The position numbers were made by a program, and so were the translations under genes. The notes under the pieces were generated by a model that was not told the origin of the DNA, did no database searches, and was given only the letters and a program-made list of their open reading frames with translations. Below are positions 60,474 through 64,000 of a stretch of DNA of 64,000 bases, piece after piece. Each line of letters opens with the position of its first letter. The stretch's first letter is position 1. The DNA is from Hamadaea tsunoensis DSM 44101. GTDB taxonomy: Bacteria > Actinomycetota > Actinomycetes > Mycobacteriales > Micromonosporaceae. The stretch spans positions 310,001 through 374,000 of the forward strand of contig NZ_AUAX01000006.1 of NCBI RefSeq assembly GCF_000428945.1. The letters run 5' to 3'.

Positions 60474-60508
60474 TCACGTGCGAAAACCTGATCCAAACCG
60501 GATCTTGG
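60426..60508. repeat. palindromic-ended repeat, copy 1
   Basis: 22-bp perfect terminal inverted repeats (60426-60447, beginning CCAAGATCCGGTTTGG, and 60487-60508) around a 39-base asymmetric middle (60448-60486). An inverted copy with identical middle lies at 63401-63485. Overlaps the btuD 3' end. Confidence 0.92.
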
Positions 60509-60538
60509 AGCGGGCGGCGGGCGGCGACCCGGCGGGGG

Positions 60539-62551
60539 TCAGGCGAGGGCGGCGGGGAGGGGCTGGTCGTGCAGGACGGTCAGCGACGTGACCGCGCGGG
60601 TGAGCACCACGTAGAGGCGGTGCAGACCGCGTTCCTCGGACGCCACGATCTCGGCCGGCTCGACCACCACGACGTGGTCGTACTCCAGGCCCTTCGCCGC
60701 CGTCGCCGGGACCACGAGCAGCCGGGAGTCCGGGTCGTCGTCCTCCAGGGTGGTCGGTGTGAAGTCGGCGAGCGCCTTGGTGACCCGCTCGACCGCGGGC
60801 GCCGCGCAGATGACGCCGACCGAGCCGGGTTCGGCGAGAGCCGCCCGGACGGCCGCGATCAGATCGGTGTCGGCGGCTGAGGCCAGGATCGCCAGCGAGC
60901 CGTCCGGCCGCAGCGAGCGCGCCGGCGGCACGGCGACCTCCAGGGCGGGCAGCAGCCGGTTGGCCAGCTCCACCACCTGCTCCGGTACGCGGAACCCCGT
61001 GGTCAGCGGCGTCACCCGGGCGTCGGGCTTGCCCAGGTGCCCGAGGACGTCCCGCCAGTCCGCGGCCGCCCACGGCGCCGTCCCCTGGGCGAGGTCGCCG
61101 AGAAGCGTGACCGACCCGTGTACGCATCGCCGCGCGACCGCCCGCGCCTGCATCGGCGACAGGTCCTGGGCTTCGTCGATGACGATGTGCCCGAAGCCGG
61201 CCGGGCGTTCGAGCAGCCCGGCCGCCTCGTCGAGGAGGACCAGGTCGGCGGCGGTCCAGCGGGCGGACTTGGCGGTCTTGGGGGCCTTGCCGGGCCAGGC
61301 CAGCAGGGCGGCCTCCGCCTCGTCGAAGTACGCCGCCGGATCGGAGTAGAGCTCGAACAGCAACTCCTCGGGCGTCACGGCCGGCCAGACGCCGTCGATC
61401 AGCTCGGTCACCGGCTTGATCTTGGTCATCCTGCGCCGCCAGGCCTCGCCCGGCGAATCGCCCCGGCGCGCCTCCGACTGGCGCAGCAGCAGGTCGACCA
61501 CGCGGGCGCGGACGTGCTCGCGGCCGAGGGCGTACGGGGGTTCGGCGCGGCGTACGTCGTCGACGATCCGGGCCAGCACGCCGGCGTCGATCCGCCACCG
61601 GTAGGAGTCGTCCGGCACCACGAGCGACTCGGTCGGCCGGGTCACCCGCTGCCACAACAGCTTGTGCAGTACGCCGGCCAGCCGCGCGTCGTGCTTCAGG
61701 CGTTCGGCGGCGGGGCTGTCGGCGGCGCGTACGGGGGCGCGGGCGATCAGGTCGTCGACAGTGGACTGTGCCACCTCGACCTCGCCCAGCGCCGGGAGGA
61801 CGGCCGCGATGTAGCGCAGGAACGCCCGGTTCGGGCCGAGGATCAGCACGCCCGCCCGGCGTAGCCGCTCCCGGTGCAGATACAGCAGGTACGCCGCCCG
61901 GTGCAGGCCGACGGCCGTCTTACCGGTACCCGGCGCACCCTGTACGCAGATCGACTCCTCCAGCGCGGCGCGTACCAGTTCGTCCTGTTCGGGCTGGATG
62001 GTGGCGACGATGTCGCGCATCGGCCCGACGCGGGGGCGCTCGATCTCGGCGGTCAGGATGGCGCTCTTGGTACCCAGTTCCTCGCCCCGGGTCAGCCGCT
62101 CGTCCTCGAAACTGGTGATCTCCCCGCCGTGGAATCCGAAGCGGCGGCGTACGGCGATGTCCTGCGGGTCGGCCGCGCTGGCCCGGTAGAACGAGGTGGA
62201 GACCGGGGCTCGCCAGTCGAGCACGAGCGGCTCGCCGACGGCGTCGGTCACGTGCCGCCGTCCGATGTGGAACGCGTGTCCGGCGCTCTCGGAGTCGGCG
62301 GCGTCCCCGGCGAAGGTCAGCTTGCCGAAGAAGAGCGGTGTGTTCGGGTTGTCCGCGAGTTCCCGGACCCGCTGGGCGAGCGTACGCCCGAGGGTTTCGG
62401 CCGAGAAGGGGTCGCCGGCGACCTTGGCGCCGGTGGCGAACAGGTCCTGGACGTGTTCGCGCATGGCCTGGAGGGCGGCGCGGCTGGTGGTCAGGTGCCG
62501 GATCTCGGCGGACAGTTCATGGTCGAGGGTCGGTTCCGTAGCGTTCGGCAT
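60539..62551 (-). CDS. helR: HelD-family RNA polymerase motor ATPase (HelR-like)
   Basis: A 670-residue superfamily 1 helicase-like ATPase. Residues 1-70 are a helical coiled region, then the VLDWRAPVSTSFYRASAADP segment typical of HelD proteins; Walker A QGAPGTGKTAVGLHR (about 205), Walker B IVIDEAQDLSPMQ (about 462), and a C-terminal LYVVLTRAVTSL. HelR removes RNA polymerase from stalled complexes and displaces rifamycins in Streptomyces. ATG 62551. No rifamycin-associated promoter element is seen upstream. Confidence 0.85.
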   Translation of the reverse strand: MPNATEPTLDHELSAEIRHLTTSRAALQAMREHVQDLFATGAKVAGDPFSAETLGRTLAQRVRELADNPNTPLFFGKLTFAGDAADSESAGHAFHIGRRHVTDAVGEPLVLDWRAPVSTSFYRASAADPQDIAVRRRFGFHGGEITSFEDERLTRGEELGTKSAILTAEIERPRVGPMRDIVATIQPEQDELVRAALEESICVQGAPGTGKTAVGLHRAAYLLYLHRERLRRAGVLILGPNRAFLRYIAAVLPALGEVEVAQSTVDDLIARAPVRAADSPAAERLKHDARLAGVLHKLLWQRVTRPTESLVVPDDSYRWRIDAGVLARIVDDVRRAEPPYALGREHVRARVVDLLLRQSEARRGDSPGEAWRRRMTKIKPVTELIDGVWPAVTPEELLFELYSDPAAYFDEAEAALLAWPGKAPKTAKSARWTAADLVLLDEAAGLLERPAGFGHIVIDEAQDLSPMQARAVARRCVHGSVTLLGDLAQGTAPWAAADWRDVLGHLGKPDARVTPLTTGFRVPEQVVELANRLLPALEVAVPPARSLRPDGSLAILASAADTDLIAAVRAALAEPGSVGVICAAPAVERVTKALADFTPTTLEDDDPDSRLLVVPATAAKGLEYDHVVVVEPAEIVASEERGLHRLYVVLTRAVTSLTVLHDQPLPAALA

Positions 62552-62707
62552 GGCGTCGACGTCCTCCGCGGGACGGATCGGGCCGCCCGGCGCTCCGCCC
62601 GCCCCGGCGCGTACGCGCAGGCAGGCAGTGTCGGCAGTGCCATCAGCAGGGTGAGCGGACCATCCTACTGTGGGACGCGGGACTGATCCCAACCTATTAT
62701 TCGCAGC

Positions 62708-63343
62708 GTGACAGGTGTTTCCCCGCGGACTTCCGACCCGGCGACCAGCGCGGCGCCCGAGCCGCAGCCCCAGCCGCAGACGCGGATCACGGATCCGAGC
62801 GTGATGCGGGCGCTGGCCCATCCCGCCCGGTTGACGATCTTGGAGCACCTGACGAGTACGGGCAAGGCGATCACCGCGACGGAGGCGGCCGAGATCGTCG
62901 GGCTCAGCCCGAGCGCGACCAGCTATCACCTGCGCGCGCTGGCCAAGGCCGGGATCATCCAGGACGCGCCGAGCCGCGGCGACGGCCGGGAGCGGGTCTA
63001 CCAGACGCCGGTCGAACGCGTCCTCACGGTCTCCGCCGAGCGGGATGCCGGCCCCGAGGTGAAGGCGGCCGAGGCGCAGCTGATCACCGCCTTCCTCGCC
63101 CGGGCCGACGCACGGCTGCGCGCTTGGCGGGACAACGCGGACAACGACACCACGGAGTGGTTCGACGCGGCGGTCCTCAACGAGACGATGCTGGTGATGA
63201 CCGCGGAGGAGCTGCGCGGGCTGACCGATCAGATCTTCGAGCTGATGCGCCCCTACCGGCGCTACCGCCGCGAAGAGGCGGGCGACCTTCCCGAGGGCGC
63301 CCGCTCCGTGTCGATGCAGCTCCGCGCCATCCCCATCCCTTAG
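62708..63343 (+). CDS. ArsR-family winged-helix regulator
   Basis: A 211-residue regulator from GTG 62708. VMRALAHPARLTILEHLTSTGKAITATEAAEIVGLSPSATSYHLRALAKAGIIQ is the ArsR/HTH_20 DNA-binding domain; the C-terminal helical half has no metal cysteines, so it probably senses a small organic ligand. It is followed by an MFS exporter gene, its likely target. Confidence 0.93.
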   Translation: MTGVSPRTSDPATSAAPEPQPQPQTRITDPSVMRALAHPARLTILEHLTSTGKAITATEAAEIVGLSPSATSYHLRALAKAGIIQDAPSRGDGRERVYQTPVERVLTVSAERDAGPEVKAAEAQLITAFLARADARLRAWRDNADNDTTEWFDAAVLNETMLVMTAEELRGLTDQIFELMRPYRRYRREEAGDLPEGARSVSMQLRAIPIP

Positions 63344-63400
63344 CGCCCTCGATCCTCCCGCCCTCCGGCCCTCCGCCGCCGGGCTCTAGGCCCCCGTGTG

Positions 63401-63485
63401 CCCAAGATCCCGTTTGGATCAGGTTTTCGCACGTGATCATGGCCCAAGATTCGGGTGATTTCCCTGATCCAAACGGGATCTTGGG
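63401..63485. repeat. palindromic-ended repeat, copy 2 (inverted)
   Basis: 23-bp perfect terminal inverted repeats (63401-63423, beginning CCCAAGATCCCGTTTGG, and 63463-63485). The 39-base middle (63424-63462) is the exact reverse complement of copy 1. Arms differ from copy 1 at one position in each arm, keeping base pairing. Followed by a degenerate direct repeat of its end (ATCTTGG-GTGGG). Confidence 0.92.
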
Positions 63486-63531
63486 GTGGGCTCGCGGTTG
63501 GAATCTTGGAGTGGGGCTTGCGCTGACCAGA

Positions 63532-63552
63532 TGTGAAGCATTATTTTCACAA
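63532..63552. promoter_or_regulatory. candidate ArsR operator
   Basis: TGTGAA and TTCACA with 9 bases between, ending just before the MFS ATG, plus a third half-site TTCACA at 63561-63566 within the start of the coding region. Confidence 0.6.
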
Positions 63553-63554
63553 CA

Positions 63555-64000
63555 TGTCTTTCACATCTCCTGTCGCCAACCCCATGACGGTGTGGCGGGA
63601 CGTCTGGATCGCGGCGATGACCGGAGCGGTCACCGGGCTCGGCACCTTCCTGGTCATGACCACCCTGATCCTGACGATGCAGGAAGAGGGGCAGGGCGGC
63701 CTGGCCGTCTCCGGGCTGATCATCGCCGAATCGCTCCCGGTGGTGCTGCTCGCCGCGGTCACCGGCCGGATCGCCGACCGATTCGACTCCCGGCTGATCC
63801 TGCTGGTGGCCGGGGCGCTGCAGATCGGGGCCTGCCTCGCGCTGGCCGGCGTACACGGGCTGGGGCCGAGGATCCTCCTGCTGACCCTGTTGTGCTGCGG
63901 CACGGCCGTCGTCCAGCCCACCCGCCAGGCGCTGCTGCTGACGATGGTCACCCGCGAGGACCTGCCGAAGGCGAGCGGCCTGACGCAGACCGCCAGCCAG
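63555..64000 (+). CDS. MFS transporter, 5' part only
   Basis: The first about 148 codons of a major facilitator protein, cut by the window edge. Hydrophobic helices (WIAAMTGAVTGLGTFLVMTTLIL, VSGLIIAESLPVVLLAAVTGRIADRFDSRLILLVAGAL, ILLLTLLCCGTAVV) and the MFS loop motif in GRIADRFDSR between helices 2 and 3 are visible, then PTRQALLLTMVTREDLPKASGL. Follows an ArsR regulator and an apparent operator; drug or metabolite export is likely. A start at the second ATG (MTVWRDVW) is possible. Confidence 0.9.

Noticed and set aside
60474-61655. Minus-strand frame across the helR region ending in the repeat
   Set aside because: Arg/Pro-rich shadow of helR; the short peptide LIQTGSW recurs only because it comes from the palindromic repeat.
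62551-62708. Rifamycin-associated promoter element upstream of helR
   Set aside because: Looked for the expected GGGGCTTGC palindrome; only an unrelated half-like GGGGCTTGCGC occurs at about 63515, not upstream of helR.
63177-63856. Minus-strand frames over the ArsR end and the MFS start
   Set aside because: They share repeat-derived ends and are antisense to well-supported regulator and transporter genes.
1-64000. CRISPR arrays, rRNA genes, classical IS elements
   Set aside because: No regularly spaced repeats, no rRNA core sequences and no transposase gene seen anywhere in the window.

Overview
The window is very GC-rich, with frequent GTG starts and GTAC/CGTACG-rich codons. It carries bldC, a DUF3073 gene, a DUF397 gene, mqnE (futalosine menaquinone route) and an AmcB-like radical SAM enzyme. 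Together these point to a filamentous actinobacterium, most likely of the Micromonosporaceae (Actinoplanes-like). The genus is an inference.

Layout. 8-4765 (minus): hemL, a histidine phosphatase, a TlpA-like lipoprotein, ccdA and resB, a tightly overlapping haem/cytochrome c maturation operon. 4907-11606: a GlcE-like flavoprotein, oligopeptidase B, a small membrane protein and a large secreted repeat protein. 11824-20619: a tRNA-Lys(UUU) gene followed by an 8.7-kb integrated element bounded by 40-bp att repeats. It holds tyrosine integrase, excisionase, an HUH-type replication initiator, three small proteins, a GntR repressor with two mirror-image operators, an acetyltransferase and unknown cargo. 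It has no conjugative translocase. 20628-31917: an ECF42-type sigma factor with its DGPF partner, small enzymes, a luciferase-like monooxygenase with flavin reductase, flavoproteins, a compact CrtI-like gene coupled to idi, and a polysaccharide deacetylase. 32079-32381: tRNA-Glu, tRNA-Asp, tRNA-Phe. 32545-41951: a mixed region with DUF397, a MazF-like toxin pair, a substrate-binding lipoprotein whose halves appear circularly permuted, PrsW, a small protein of four 13-residue Asp-rich repeats, a leucine/valine dehydrogenase and bldC. 42111-43437: a probable cyclophane RiPP pair (AmcA/AmcB-like). 43492-46773: purM, purF and a sterol-carrier-like gene. 46918-56218: a membrane protein with a prion-like cytoplasmic tail, a DEAD-box helicase, a PatB-like lyase, an NlpC/P60 hydrolase and mqnE. 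56172-60473: a methyltransferase and a cobalamin-riboswitch-controlled btuFCD operon. 60539-64000: helR, an ArsR regulator and the start of an MFS transporter.

Most unusual features: (1) the permuted substrate-binding protein at 34518-35894; (2) the radical-SAM RiPP locus at 42111-43437 whose precursor ends in four aromatic-X-X triplets; (3) two inverted copies of an 83-85 bp element with perfect terminal inverted repeats that differ from each other in a pairing-preserving way (60426-60508 and 63401-63485), one of which supplies the C-terminus of BtuD; (4) the integrated element, with replication and integration genes but no transfer gene, and its set of arm sites, operators and palindromes.
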